From the NCBI GenBank assembly GCA_024743115.1, contig JANSXC010000016.1, forward strand, positions 94,747 through 158,746: DNA of 64,000 nt. The letters are read 5' to 3'. The notes under the pieces were generated by a model. That model was not told the origin of the DNA. It was given only the letters and a program-made list of their open reading frames with translations, and made no database searches. A program made the translations under genes and the position numbers. Below are positions 51,964-61,040 of the stretch, piece after piece (the first letter of the stretch is position 1; the number at the start of each line of letters is the position of its first letter). The DNA comes from a bacterium. GTDB lineage: Bacteria > Planctomycetota > UBA1135 > UBA2386.

Positions 51964-53966
51964 TTGCAGTCCGTCGCGTAGGCCGCGTTCCACGGCAGAT
52001 TGTCTTTGTCGCAGACGCTCCCGAGACCGACCACCGCGAAGGCGCGGGCCAGCGGGGTCACGTCGTCGCGGTCGACGAGCTGCAGCAATGCGGGCAGGCT
52101 GCGCCGATCACCGATCTGCCCCAGCGCGGAGGCCGCAGCAGCCAGTCGCGCGAGACTCGGTTCGTCGAGCGTCAGCTCCCCGCACAGGTCGCCGACAACA
52201 TTGGGATCCCCGAGCAACCCGAGGGCCTGCGTGCAGTGGAACACGATCGTCGACTGCCGCGCCGACGCACGCATCACTGCGCGAATCTCGCCCGTCGAGA
52301 GGTCGTCCCGCAGGAGCCCCAATGCGATACACAGGTAGCCGGCGACATCGCTCTGGTGCCCCTTCTTGCGCAGCAGCTTGCGCATGGCGTCCGCTGCGCC
52401 GGTGTCACCGACGAGCCCGAGGGCGAGCGCGATCGCTGCCTGCGCACTCGGCGTGCGAACCTCGGTCAGCGACGCCCGCAGCCGGTGGGTGATCTCGCCG
52501 TCGGGGTCGTAGTCGGGCCCGGCGGACCGCCGGGCCGGCAGCTCGAGCACAGCCAACGCCATCGCGACCCACGGCCGTTCGAGCGCCTTGTTCGAACGGT
52601 CGAACTCCGTGAGTAGCGCCTTCCTGGTCTCCGCACCGCCGAGCCGGCCGAGCGCCATGATCGCGAACCGTCGGGCCTGGTGGTCCTTGTGCCGCCGGAA
52701 CGTCCGCAGCAGCAGCGCAGCGGTCTCGGCGCCCTGGTCGTCCTCGTGCTCCCATGCCGGCGTCAGCGGCCCGAGCGCCAACGCGCACGACTGCGCGATG
52801 TGAGGGTTGGTCTTGCCTTGGGACGAGCCCGACATCTGGCGCTGCAAGTCCGTGGCAAATCGCGCCCGCAGCGCGCCGGTGCGTGAATCGTTCGCGGGCA
52901 ACAGCTTCGCGATCGCGGGCGGCACGTGCGCCTGAAGGAGTTCCTCGCCCGGCCCCATGCGGCGATCGTAGTACGCCATCAGCGCGTCGACGATCGCACC
53001 CCGCAGCACCCGCGGCGCCGCGGCGTCCCAATCCCTTGGAAACTGCGACAACGCTTCGATCGCGGCAACCCGCAGGTCACGACTCTGGCGGTCGCTTGCC
53101 ACGACGGGCAGGAGCGCATCGACGATGCGGCGTGCGAGTCCGGCGTCACGGCCCTTCTGCAGCAACAGCCCGAGACCGAACGCAGCAAACGCACGCGTGC
53201 GCTCGTTCACCGAACGATCACCCGACAGCTTGCGCCCGTTGCCCGCCGCACGAACCAACGCCGTCAGCGTGCCGATGGTATCGGCGTCCACCTGACCAGC
53301 GATCCCGAGCGCGAGTGCGGCCGTCTCGCGCAGCTCCTGATCGCCGCGGGCCAGGAACGGCAACAGTTCGTCCCGGAGTCGCCACGTATCGCCGTCGGAG
53401 CCGATCTTTGCGAGCGCGATCAACGCCGCTGAGGTCGTGTCGCGACCAGCACCGCGACGCAGTAGCTGCACGATGCGGTCGGCCACTACCGTCCGATCCG
53501 CGGCGGTCGGGGCATCGACGTGCTGCGCACGGGCGGCGAGCCGCGGGTTGAGCAGCGCATCCTCGGGCGCGATGACCCGCCCGGACTGCACGGTTTCGCG
53601 CAGCTGCAGGAACGGATCCTTGCCGAACTCCCACCAGAACTCCCAACGGGTGAGGTCGTCGCCGAGCTGCATGCCGCGCGGTGCACCGGGCGCGCCGGCT
53701 GCCGCGCCGCCACCGCGGTGGCAGGACGGGTTGGGGTTGACCGTGTCACGCTGCGCCTTGCCCGGATCGGTCGTCGGGCCACTCGAGCCCGTGTTACCGC
53801 CCTGGCCGTTCGCGTTGACACCGGGACCGCCCGGCTTGACGTCACCGGGACCGCGATACTGGCCACCGTGGGCCAGGAGCGGCGCCGCGAGTGCAAGCGC
53901 CCCGAGGGCCCCGAAGATTCGGCGCAATCGCGGAGGAGCCGGGAGTCGGGTGGCAAGATTCGTCAT
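51903..53966 (-). CDS. Exported HEAT-repeat protein, HGG-YRGPGDV family, copy A
   Basis: 687 residues from the ATG at 53966. A signal peptide (LRRIFGALGALALAAPLLA) leads to the mature N-terminus HGGQYRGPGDV, a Gly/Asn-rich linker, then DDLTRWEFWWEFGKDPF. The rest is HEAT repeats (ETAALALGIAGQVDADTIGTL, FAIMALGRLGGAETRKALL, AASALGQIGDRRSLPALLQL). It ends NYRASTSTLTDGAAGILDIL. The same three anchor motifs occur in the next two genes upstream, so this is one family in tandem. It is the most diverged of the three. It follows copy B by 14 bases in an operon. Predicted periplasmic or surface scaffold; no enzyme motif. Confidence 0.85.
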   Translation of the reverse strand: MTNLATRLPAPPRLRRIFGALGALALAAPLLAHGGQYRGPGDVKPGGPGVNANGQGGNTGSSGPTTDPGKAQRDTVNPNPSCHRGGGAAAGAPGAPRGMQLGDDLTRWEFWWEFGKDPFLQLRETVQSGRVIAPEDALLNPRLAARAQHVDAPTAADRTVVADRIVQLLRRGAGRDTTSAALIALAKIGSDGDTWRLRDELLPFLARGDQELRETAALALGIAGQVDADTIGTLTALVRAAGNGRKLSGDRSVNERTRAFAAFGLGLLLQKGRDAGLARRIVDALLPVVASDRQSRDLRVAAIEALSQFPRDWDAAAPRVLRGAIVDALMAYYDRRMGPGEELLQAHVPPAIAKLLPANDSRTGALRARFATDLQRQMSGSSQGKTNPHIAQSCALALGPLTPAWEHEDDQGAETAALLLRTFRRHKDHQARRFAIMALGRLGGAETRKALLTEFDRSNKALERPWVAMALAVLELPARRSAGPDYDPDGEITHRLRASLTEVRTPSAQAAIALALGLVGDTGAADAMRKLLRKKGHQSDVAGYLCIALGLLRDDLSTGEIRAVMRASARQSTIVFHCTQALGLLGDPNVVGDLCGELTLDEPSLARLAAAASALGQIGDRRSLPALLQLVDRDDVTPLARAFAVVGLGSVCDKDNLPWNAAYATDCNYRASTSTLTDGAAGILDIL

Positions 53967-53980
53967 GTTCGCTCCAACCT

Positions 53981-56020
53981 TCAGAGGATGTCGAGGATGC
54001 CGCTGACCTGGTTGGTCAGTGTTTCGGTCGTGGCGCGGTAGTTGGTGTCGACGGCGATCTTGCTGTTCCACGGCAGCGGTTCCTTGTCCGCGATACCGCC
54101 GAGTGCCACCGCCGCGAATGCGCGCGGCAGCTGCGCGAGTTCCGGGTCGTCGAGCATGGCGACCAACGGCTGAACGGATCGGCGATCACCGATGAACGCC
54201 AGGCCCGTGCTGATCGCAGCGAGCTGCGCGAGGTTCGAGCTGCTGTCTTGAAGCAGTCTCACGAGCTCGTCCGCCGCGTCTTTGTCGCCCAACCGACCGA
54301 GGGCGACCGCCGCTTGCTGCAGCAGGGTCGGGCGTCGAGTGGAGGACTGCACGACCTCACGGATCGAGTCCTGCGCTTCGTCGGCGTTCATGAGTGCGAG
54401 GCCGATACAGAGGTAACCCGCGAGCTCTTCCTTCGCGACCGAGCCCAGCAGCACATCCTCGAGCACCGGCGCCGCGTCGGTGTATTTCGTAAGCCCGAGG
54501 GCGATCGCCAGAGCACCCTTCAGATCAGGGTTCTTGGCCGTGGCAAACTCGTCACGCAGCATCCCGCCGAGCACACGATCGACTTCCTTGTTGCCGTCAT
54601 CTGCCGCCGCGTAGGCGTGGAACGCGTGCACCCCGAGCGCGAGCGCGACCCATGACTTGTCGAGTGTCCTGGCCTTCCCGAGTCGCTGCAGCAGGATCTT
54701 GCGGGTGTCCGGTCCACCGATCTGCCCGAGGGCCAGAACACAGAACGAGCGGGTTTGCGCATCCTTGTCGTCGATGGCCTGCTGCTGCAGTAGCCGGAGC
54801 AGTTCGGTGTCACTCGGCCGTACCAGCCGCCCGAGCGCCAGCGCGCACGACCGCCGGACGTCCGGAGCAGCCCGCTTCCGACCGGCGTGCTTGCCCGCCA
54901 GCCCGCGGGCGAACAGGGTCCGGAACTCACCCGCCCGCCGGTCGTCACGGTCTATGAGCTTTGCGATCGCGGTGGGGCAGTGGGCCTGCAGGAGCTGACG
55001 CCCGACGCCGAGGTCACGGCCGTAGTACTTCGTGAGCGTCGCGAGCGCCTGTTCCCGTACGGCGTCCTCCGCAGGTTGCTTCGGGTCTAGCCGCAGCAGG
55101 CTGATCCCCTGGATCGCGGCCACGACGAGGTTGCGACTGCTGCGGCGGTCCGGGCCCAGGAAGCGTTCGAACTCGGCGAGCGCGCGGGCCTTGACCTTGA
55201 CGTCGGCCGTCGCATGGGCGGCGAGTCCGAGGCCGAAGGCCGCGAACGCGCGCGTTCGTTCGTTGACGGCCCGGTCACCGCTGGCCTTGCGGCCGGCCTC
55301 GTCGTCGCGGAGCAAGCTGACGAGCAAGTCGAGCTGAGCCGAGGCCCGGCTCGTTGGACCCGCGATCCCGAGCGCGATCGCCGCGGTTTCACGAATCTCC
55401 TGGTTGCTGGCATCGAGGCGCTCGCGGAACACATCGACGAGCCGGAAGTCCTTGTGATCCTTCCCGATCTTCGCCAACGCGATCAGGCTCGAGGAAATGA
55501 TGTCGAAGTCGCGCTCGAGCGTGTCATCGAGCGCGCGCTTGAGCGCCGGTTGGATCTCGCTGGTGATCTGGCCAGCTGAGGGCGCCAACGAGTTGCGCGC
55601 GTTCTTTCGCTTGCCGAGGTAGAAGTCGTCGCTGCCGGTTTGCACGCTGCCGTCGTGCACGGCCTGGCGCAGCATCAGGTACGGATCCTTGTTGAACTCC
55701 CACCAGTAGACCCAGCGCGTCAGGTCGTCGCTGAGCTGGAAGCCACCGCCTCCCGTCCGGCCACCACCCGGGCCGGAGCCGGGGCCGGGTCGGCCACCGC
55801 CGGTGCTCCCCGGTTGCGAAGGGCCGGACGCCGACGGGCCTCCCGGACCGCCGGTCGTCGGACCGCCACCAGGGCCGGACGGGCCGCCGCGGCCACCGCC
55901 GCCACCGCCGGGCGGGACGACATCACCGGGGCCGCGGTACTTGCCACCGTGGGCATGAGCCTGCTCGCCGAACGCGAGGCTCGAAACGACGCAGAGCGTC
56001 AGGGCAGTCAGGGTCTTCAT
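53981..56020 (-). CDS. Exported HEAT-repeat protein, HGG-YRGPGDV family, copy B
   Basis: 679 residues. The ATG at 56020 is preceded on the minus strand by aaggaacg. Signal peptide (LTALTLCVVSSLAFGEQAHA) then HGGKYRGPGDVVPPGGGG, a Gly/Pro/Ser-rich low-complexity linker, DDLTRWVYWWEFNKDPY, and HEAT repeats (IALAKIGKDHKDFRLVDVFR, ETAAIALGIAGPTSRASAQL, RSFCVLALGQIGGPDTRKIL). C-terminus LPWNSKIAVDTNYRATTETL then TNQVSGILDIL. It is closest to copy C in both anchors and linker length. It is followed 14 bases later by copy A. A strong terminator upstream (56219-56248) separates it from copy C. Confidence 0.88.
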   Translation of the reverse strand: MKTLTALTLCVVSSLAFGEQAHAHGGKYRGPGDVVPPGGGGGGRGGPSGPGGGPTTGGPGGPSASGPSQPGSTGGGRPGPGSGPGGGRTGGGGFQLSDDLTRWVYWWEFNKDPYLMLRQAVHDGSVQTGSDDFYLGKRKNARNSLAPSAGQITSEIQPALKRALDDTLERDFDIISSSLIALAKIGKDHKDFRLVDVFRERLDASNQEIRETAAIALGIAGPTSRASAQLDLLVSLLRDDEAGRKASGDRAVNERTRAFAAFGLGLAAHATADVKVKARALAEFERFLGPDRRSSRNLVVAAIQGISLLRLDPKQPAEDAVREQALATLTKYYGRDLGVGRQLLQAHCPTAIAKLIDRDDRRAGEFRTLFARGLAGKHAGRKRAAPDVRRSCALALGRLVRPSDTELLRLLQQQAIDDKDAQTRSFCVLALGQIGGPDTRKILLQRLGKARTLDKSWVALALGVHAFHAYAAADDGNKEVDRVLGGMLRDEFATAKNPDLKGALAIALGLTKYTDAAPVLEDVLLGSVAKEELAGYLCIGLALMNADEAQDSIREVVQSSTRRPTLLQQAAVALGRLGDKDAADELVRLLQDSSSNLAQLAAISTGLAFIGDRRSVQPLVAMLDDPELAQLPRAFAAVALGGIADKEPLPWNSKIAVDTNYRATTETLTNQVSGILDIL

Positions 56021-56218
56021 TTTTCGTTCCTTGGATCAGGCGGTCGATCGGCGACGCAGGAACGAATGCAAGACGCGGGCCAAGCGCGTTTGAGGCCGTC
56101 AGGCGGGGTGTTGTTGGGCGTTCGTTACGCCAGCGCGACGACAAGCGGGATCGCCGCCTGCAGGTGAGCCGCACGCGGCGCGGTTCGCACCGACGTCGCG
56201 GGGCCTACGACACGAAAA

Positions 56219-56248
56219 AGCCCGCGAGGTCAAACGACCTCGCGGGCT
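56219..56248 (-). terminator. Strong Rho-independent terminator after HEAT copy C
   Basis: A perfect 13-base inverted repeat: agcccgcgaggtc (56219-56231) and gacctcgcgggct (56236-56248), with an aaac loop. On the minus strand it is followed by a T run (complement of the aaaaa at 56215-56219). It stops transcription from the gene at 56310-58394 and leaves ~200 bases for a separate promoter of copy B. I recognised no clear promoter hexamers there. Confidence 0.9.
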
Positions 56249-56309
56249 CTCGGTGGGGCAGGCACGGCACCCGCAAAGCAGGCACCGCACGAGCAGTGCT
56301 CGCTCTTGC

Positions 56310-58394
56310 TTACAGGATGTCGAGGATGCCCGACGTCCGGTTGGTCAGCGTTTCGACCGCGGCGCGGTAGTTGGTGTTCACCGCGATCTTGCTGTTCCAG
56401 GGCAGCAGCTCCTTGTCGGCGATGCCGCCGAGGGCAACCGCCGCGAACGCACGCGACAGCTGGCCGAGACTCGTGTCCTCGAGCATCGCCTTGACCGGCG
56501 CGACGGAGCGCTGGTCACCAATGAAGCCGAGCGCCGAAGCGATCGCCGACAGCTTGGCGAGGTTGCCGCTGCCTTCTTCGGCCATCAGCTTCTGCAGGTC
56601 GTCGGCGACGCGCTTGTCACCGAGCTTGCCGAGCGCGATCGCGGCCTGCTTGAGCAGGTCGGGACGACGCACCGACTCCTGCACGACGCGACGGATGTCG
56701 GTCGTCGACTTGGTGTCGTTCATCAGCGCGAGGCCGATGCAGAGGTAACCCGACAGGTCTTCCTGCGCGACCGTGGCGAGCATCTTCTCGCGCATGCGGT
56801 CGGCGGCTTCCTGGTACTGGTTGAGGCCCATGGCCACCGCCAGCGACGCGAGCAGGTTCGGCTGCTTGGTCGCGCGGAACTCGTCGTAGAGCGTCTCGCC
56901 GATCAGCTCTTCGGGCTCGATCTCGCCACTCTGCGCCTTCTGCGCTTCGTACTTGTAGAACGAGTAGACGCCGAGCGCGAGCGCGCACCAGGGCTTCTCG
57001 AGCGACTTGCTCTTGTCGAACTCCTTGAGGATCGTCGAACGGTTCAGTTCACCGCCGATCTGCCCCAGCGCGAGCATCGAGAAGAACCGCGTCTGCATGT
57101 CCTTGCTGTCGTGCCAGGAGTCGAGCAGGATCTTGTTGTACTCGACGTCCGGGTTGGCCTTCTTGTCCTTGTCGTTGTTCGGACGGACCAGCTGACCGAG
57201 CGCGAGCGCGCAGGACCGCCAGATGTCACGGCTGGTGCGCTTGATCTTGCCCTTGCGGAGCAGGTCCTTCGCGAACAGCTCCTTGAAGTGGTCGGCGCGC
57301 TTGTGGTTCTTGCCGATCAGCTTCGCGATCGCGGTGGGGCAGTGCGACTGGATGAGCTGGTCGCCCGGGCCCATCTTCTTCATGTAGTAGTTCTCGAGCA
57401 CCTCGACGGCCTCGTCGAGCAGCTTGGTGCTCTCTTCCGAGTCGGTGTCGAGGTTGAGCAGGCTGAGGCCGTGGATCGCTGCGACGCGCATGTTGCGGGC
57501 GCTCTTCTCCTTGGCGGTCAGGATCGACTGCAGCGCATCGAACGCCTTGCGCTTGAGCGCGAGGTTCGTGGTGCTGTAGGCGGCGAGGCCGAGGCCGTAG
57601 GCCGCGAACGAACGCGTGCGCTCGTTGACCTGCGAGGCTTCGCTGGTCTTGCGCCCGAGGTCATCGTCCTTCACCAGGCCGGCGAGCAGGTCCATCTGCT
57701 TGTCGGCGAGGCCCGTGATGCCGGCGATGCCGAGCGACAGCGCGGCCGTCTCACGGATCTCCTGGTTGTTCGCCTTGAGGCGCGAGCTGAAGACGTCGTA
57801 GAGCTTGAAGTCCGGGTGGTCCTTGCCGATCTTCGCCATCGCCACCATGCAGGAGCTGATGATGTCGAAGTCGCGCTCCAGCGTGTCGTCGAGCGAACGC
57901 TTCAGCGCGGGCAGGATCTCGCCCATGATCTGCTCCTCGGTCGGACGCAGCGAGTCCTTGGCGTCGCTCTTGCGGCCGCCACCGAGGTAGAAGTCGTCAC
58001 TACCCGTCTGCGGGCCGGCAGCCTGCACCGCCTCGCGGAGACGGATGAACGGGTCCTTGTTGAACTCCCACCAGAACTCCCAGCGGGTGAGGTCGTCGGT
58101 CAGCTGGATGCCGCGCTGACCGGTCTGAGCGGCACCGCCACCCGAAGGGCCGGACGGACCACCCGTCGACGGGCCCGAAGCACCGGGCGTCGTCGGGCCG
58201 GACGGGCCAGGCGCGCTGGGGCCGGACGGACCACCGGTCGTGGGGCCCGAAGGGCCGCCGCCACCGCGACCGCCACCGGGGGACGGCGGAACGACGTCGC
58301 CGGGGCCGCGATACTGGCCGCCGTGCGCATTAACTGTGTCGGGCAGGGCGACCAACCCGGCCAGGCAGAGTCCAGTGAGGACGAGCTTCTTCAT
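56310..58394 (-). CDS. Exported HEAT-repeat protein, HGG-YRGPGDV family, copy C
   Basis: 694 residues from the ATG at 58394, chosen because it gives a clean signal peptide (KKLVLTGLCLAGLVALPDTV) and follows a purine-rich gagctggaga site; a longer open frame upstream is not coding-like. Mature N-terminus HGGQYRGPGDVVPPSPGGG, then a remarkable Gly-Pro-Ser linker with repeated GPSGPxxxG units, DDLTRWEFWWEFNKDPF, HEAT repeats (ETAALSLGIAGITGLADKQM, FFSMLALGQIGGELNRSTIL), and the C-terminus LPWNSKIAVNTNYRAAVETL then TNRTSGILDIL. Unlike copies A and B it uses many Lys codons and has a more charged repeat region. It has its own terminator, so it is expressed separately. Confidence 0.88.
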   Translation of the reverse strand: MKKLVLTGLCLAGLVALPDTVNAHGGQYRGPGDVVPPSPGGGRGGGGPSGPTTGGPSGPSAPGPSGPTTPGASGPSTGGPSGPSGGGAAQTGQRGIQLTDDLTRWEFWWEFNKDPFIRLREAVQAAGPQTGSDDFYLGGGRKSDAKDSLRPTEEQIMGEILPALKRSLDDTLERDFDIISSCMVAMAKIGKDHPDFKLYDVFSSRLKANNQEIRETAALSLGIAGITGLADKQMDLLAGLVKDDDLGRKTSEASQVNERTRSFAAYGLGLAAYSTTNLALKRKAFDALQSILTAKEKSARNMRVAAIHGLSLLNLDTDSEESTKLLDEAVEVLENYYMKKMGPGDQLIQSHCPTAIAKLIGKNHKRADHFKELFAKDLLRKGKIKRTSRDIWRSCALALGQLVRPNNDKDKKANPDVEYNKILLDSWHDSKDMQTRFFSMLALGQIGGELNRSTILKEFDKSKSLEKPWCALALGVYSFYKYEAQKAQSGEIEPEELIGETLYDEFRATKQPNLLASLAVAMGLNQYQEAADRMREKMLATVAQEDLSGYLCIGLALMNDTKSTTDIRRVVQESVRRPDLLKQAAIALGKLGDKRVADDLQKLMAEEGSGNLAKLSAIASALGFIGDQRSVAPVKAMLEDTSLGQLSRAFAAVALGGIADKELLPWNSKIAVNTNYRAAVETLTNRTSGILDIL
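58150..58300. repeat. Low-complexity Gly-Pro-Ser linker coding region
   Basis: About 150 bases within copy C encode GPSGP-type repeats (PSGPTTGGPSGPSAPGPSG and similar). The repeat periodicity is approximate. A shorter, more Gly-rich equivalent lies in copy B near 55720-55920. Useful as a landmark for recombination and for flexible surface linkers. Confidence 0.6.
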
Positions 58395-58584
58395 TGTCGT
58401 GTTTCTCCAGCTCCGCTCGGGGCGGGTGGTGATCGGAATGGGTTCTGTTACTTCGGATGCTAATGCAATCCGCTTGCGAGGAGAACAGTGCAAATGCGGG
58501 GCCAAACGCCGCAGGGCCACGAGTTTGGGTGAATTCGGGGTAGCTGGGACCAGAAGTGTTACCCAGGCGAAACAACAAGGGGCA

Positions 58585-59457
58585 TCAGGCCCCCGAGGGG
58601 CGCCGCAGGAGCTGCACGATCTGCCGGTGGGCGCGCGGGCCCGCCGCGACGTTGGGATAGTGCGGATCTGGCCCGGGCCCGTCGCCGCTGGCCGCGTGGG
58701 ACGCGAGGTCGCGCAGCGGAAAGATGCGCTCCCCGGCCCAGTCGGTGAACCGGCCACCGGCCTCCTCGACCAGCAGCCCGGCGGCGGCGATGTCCCACGC
58801 CTTGCCCTGCTGCTGCACGTTGGCATCGAGGCGACCGCAGGCGACGTCGACGAGCTGGGTCACCGTGCTGCCGAACGTCCGGATCCGGTTGCCGCGACTC
58901 TGCAGCGCCGCGAGGAAGCGCAGATCCTGCTGCCCACGGAACCACTGACAGCCGACGATCGCGCCCGCGTCGATGCGGCGATCGGGCAATTCGAGCCGCC
59001 GACGCCCGCAGCGCACCCCGCCACCCCGGATCGCGACGTAGCAGCGATCCTCGGGCTGGCAGTGCACGACGGCGAGCAGCGGCTCACCGCGATCCAGGAG
59101 CGCGACCGCGACCGCGAAGTGGGGCAGCCCGTGCGCGAAGTTGCTGGTGCCGTCGATCGGATCGACGACCCAGAGCAGCTCGGCATCCGCCCGCAACGTC
59201 TCGGTTTCCTCGCCGAGCCACCCGGCTGCGGGCAACAGTTCGAGCAGCTCGCGCCGCAGGCGTTGCTCGGTACGCAGGTCGATCGCGGTCACGAAGTCAC
59301 CCGTGGCCTTCTCCCGGACGTCCTCGCGCCGCAGACGCCCCTGCCCGGACAGGACCCGGGCCGCCGCCGCGCCGACCAGGCGCTCGACCGCTCCGGCCAG
59401 GCGCCGGCAGCGCGCGAGCGGCAGCCGTGGAGTGAACGAACGGCGGCGCGCAGGCAT
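58585..59457 (-). CDS. Inositol-monophosphatase-family phosphatase, second copy
   Basis: 290 residues from the ATG at 59457. IMPase motifs: WLGEETE, DPIDGTSNFAHGLPHF and the C-terminal WDIAAAGLLVEEAGG. The N-terminal ~45 residues are Arg-rich and unassigned. It is clearly diverged from the copy at 16.5 kb (SFAHGLPHF versus YVHGVPFF). Candidate substrates include inositol phosphates, PAP and histidinol phosphate. It is upstream of HEAT copy C on the same strand, with a 190-base gap that should hold the HEAT promoter. Confidence 0.85.
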   Translation of the reverse strand: MPARRRSFTPRLPLARCRRLAGAVERLVGAAAARVLSGQGRLRREDVREKATGDFVTAIDLRTEQRLRRELLELLPAAGWLGEETETLRADAELLWVVDPIDGTSNFAHGLPHFAVAVALLDRGEPLLAVVHCQPEDRCYVAIRGGGVRCGRRRLELPDRRIDAGAIVGCQWFRGQQDLRFLAALQSRGNRIRTFGSTVTQLVDVACGRLDANVQQQGKAWDIAAAGLLVEEAGGRFTDWAGERIFPLRDLASHAASGDGPGPDPHYPNVAAGPRAHRQIVQLLRRPSGA

Positions 59458-59543
59458 GGCGCTGCACGCTAGCCGTTGCGGCCGGCCATCGCGATGGACA
59501 AAAGGGATGCAAGCGGCTCCCCGGCGGCTACAAGTGCCTGCGC

Positions 59544-61040
59544 ATGGCACGCCGCGAGACGTTCCCCCGACTGCGTTGGCCGGTTGCTTGCTGGCCGCTA
59601 CTGGTCGGCTGGCCGCTGCTGGCGGTCCCTATGCTGCTCGCCGCCTGCGCCGGGACGCCACCGGGAAACGGCGCCACCGGCCAACCCGGCACCGAACGAA
59701 CGAACTCGTTCCTCGAGAACGGTTCGCAGCCGGGCGCGGGGCCGACGGCGGCGATGTCGAACCGCTCCAGTACCGAAGCGAACACGCCGAAGCCCGAGCC
59801 GCGGTGGCCCGACTCCCGTGACGATAGAGCCAATCCGGCAGGAGCAGCGCCGGAACCGGGCGCCGAACGCAGCGCCGCGGTAGCGACCGACGCCGCCCAC
59901 GCCACGACGGAGTCCGCCATGTCCGCACTCGCGCCGATCGCCGATGCCGGATCGAACCAGCCGGAGTCCGATCAGGCCGCGACGCCCGCCACCGCACCGC
60001 CGGACTCGCGCCCGCACGAACCGGTCACGGTGGCGGACCTGCGAGCCCACGAACGCAGACTGCGCGAGGCGTTGCTCGGCCCCGACCCCGTCGGCGCCGC
60101 GCTCGATCTTGCCGCGCTGCTCGCCGACCTCGAACGCCACCGCGAAGCCCGGCACGTGCTGTTGCGCGCGCGCGCGGATCAACCGAACCCGGCGCTCGCC
60201 GTGGCAATCGCGGGAATCCAACGCGACCTCGGCCAACGCCACCTCGCCGTTGCCGAACTGCGCACGCTTCGTGATACCAACGGCGCGGTCGCGATGCATC
60301 CCGGCCTGCTGTTCGAACTCGCGGAGCTCGAATGGCTCGAAGGCGAGGGCGGCGCCGCGACCAAGACGTTGCTCGAGCTGCGCCGCATCCACGCGACCGA
60401 CGACTGGACCCGCGGCAACACCGCGCGCCTCGACGGCCTGATCAACGAGATCAACAGCCACGATCGGCCGCAGCGCGTCGCGCTGCGCGACCTGCTTGGC
60501 AACCTACGCGGCGCGGACTCGCCGACCGTGCGCCTGAGAACCCTGGAGCAGCTCGTGGCGATGACCCGCCAGCCCGACGCCGCGCCCGGCTTGCAGGCGC
60601 TGGAGCGCCGGGTTCTCGCGGTGGGGGTCGGCGACGCCTCGAGCGCCGTGCGTGCCCGCGCAATCCAGCTCGGCCCCGTCGGCAGCACCGATCGCAAGGT
60701 GTTCTGCTCGATGGCGCTCGCCGATCGCGATCCGCTCGTTCGCCGGGTCGCCGCCGAACGGGCCGCCGAGTTGCTCGGCAGCGCGGCCGGCCCGCTGCTC
60801 ACGGCGCAGCTCGCCGGGGAACGCGATGCCGCGACGTTCGTGGCAATCGACAACACGTTGCGCCGGCTCGCGAGTGAACCGGAGACCGACGGTCTGACGC
60901 AGCCTGACGCCGTGGAGCGGCGCGCCATCCTGGAGCGGTGGCAGGAGCGGTTCGGCGCGGCGCCAATGCCGGATCCCGCTCCCGATACGTCGGATCCGCC
61001 ATCCCAGACGCCGAGGCAATCAGGAATGGGAGAGCAATGA
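59544..61040 (+). CDS. Lipoprotein with helical-repeat (TPR/HEAT-like) domain
   Basis: 498 residues. The hydrophobic N-terminus (VACWPLLVGWPLLAVPMLLAAC) carries a lipobox, LAAC. A long Ala/Pro/Glu-rich disordered linker (about residues 40-155) follows. The C-terminal ~330 residues are helical: LAALLADLERHREARHVLLR, ARADQPNPALAVAIAGIQRD, then HEAT-like VRARAIQLGPVGSTDRKVFC, SMALADRDPLVRRVAAERAAE. It ends in a Pro/Asp-rich tail. The ATG of the next gene overlaps its stop. Divergent from the phosphatase gene. Function unknown; it may be a scaffold partner of the nearby HEAT proteins. Confidence 0.72.
   Translation: MARRETFPRLRWPVACWPLLVGWPLLAVPMLLAACAGTPPGNGATGQPGTERTNSFLENGSQPGAGPTAAMSNRSSTEANTPKPEPRWPDSRDDRANPAGAAPEPGAERSAAVATDAAHATTESAMSALAPIADAGSNQPESDQAATPATAPPDSRPHEPVTVADLRAHERRLREALLGPDPVGAALDLAALLADLERHREARHVLLRARADQPNPALAVAIAGIQRDLGQRHLAVAELRTLRDTNGAVAMHPGLLFELAELEWLEGEGGAATKTLLELRRIHATDDWTRGNTARLDGLINEINSHDRPQRVALRDLLGNLRGADSPTVRLRTLEQLVAMTRQPDAAPGLQALERRVLAVGVGDASSAVRARAIQLGPVGSTDRKVFCSMALADRDPLVRRVAAERAAELLGSAAGPLLTAQLAGERDAATFVAIDNTLRRLASEPETDGLTQPDAVERRAILERWQERFGAAPMPDPAPDTSDPPSQTPRQSGMGEQ

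Noticed and set aside
56253..58463. 736-codon open frame on the plus strand antisense to HEAT copy C
   Set aside because: The minus-strand protein has a signal peptide, HEAT repeats and family anchors; the plus-strand translation is compositionally biased and lacks any recognisable domain.
56310..58826. Longer 838-codon version of HEAT copy C starting at 58826
   Set aside because: The upstream part overlaps the phosphatase gene on the same strand in another frame and lacks similarity; the 58394 start gives a signal peptide directly.
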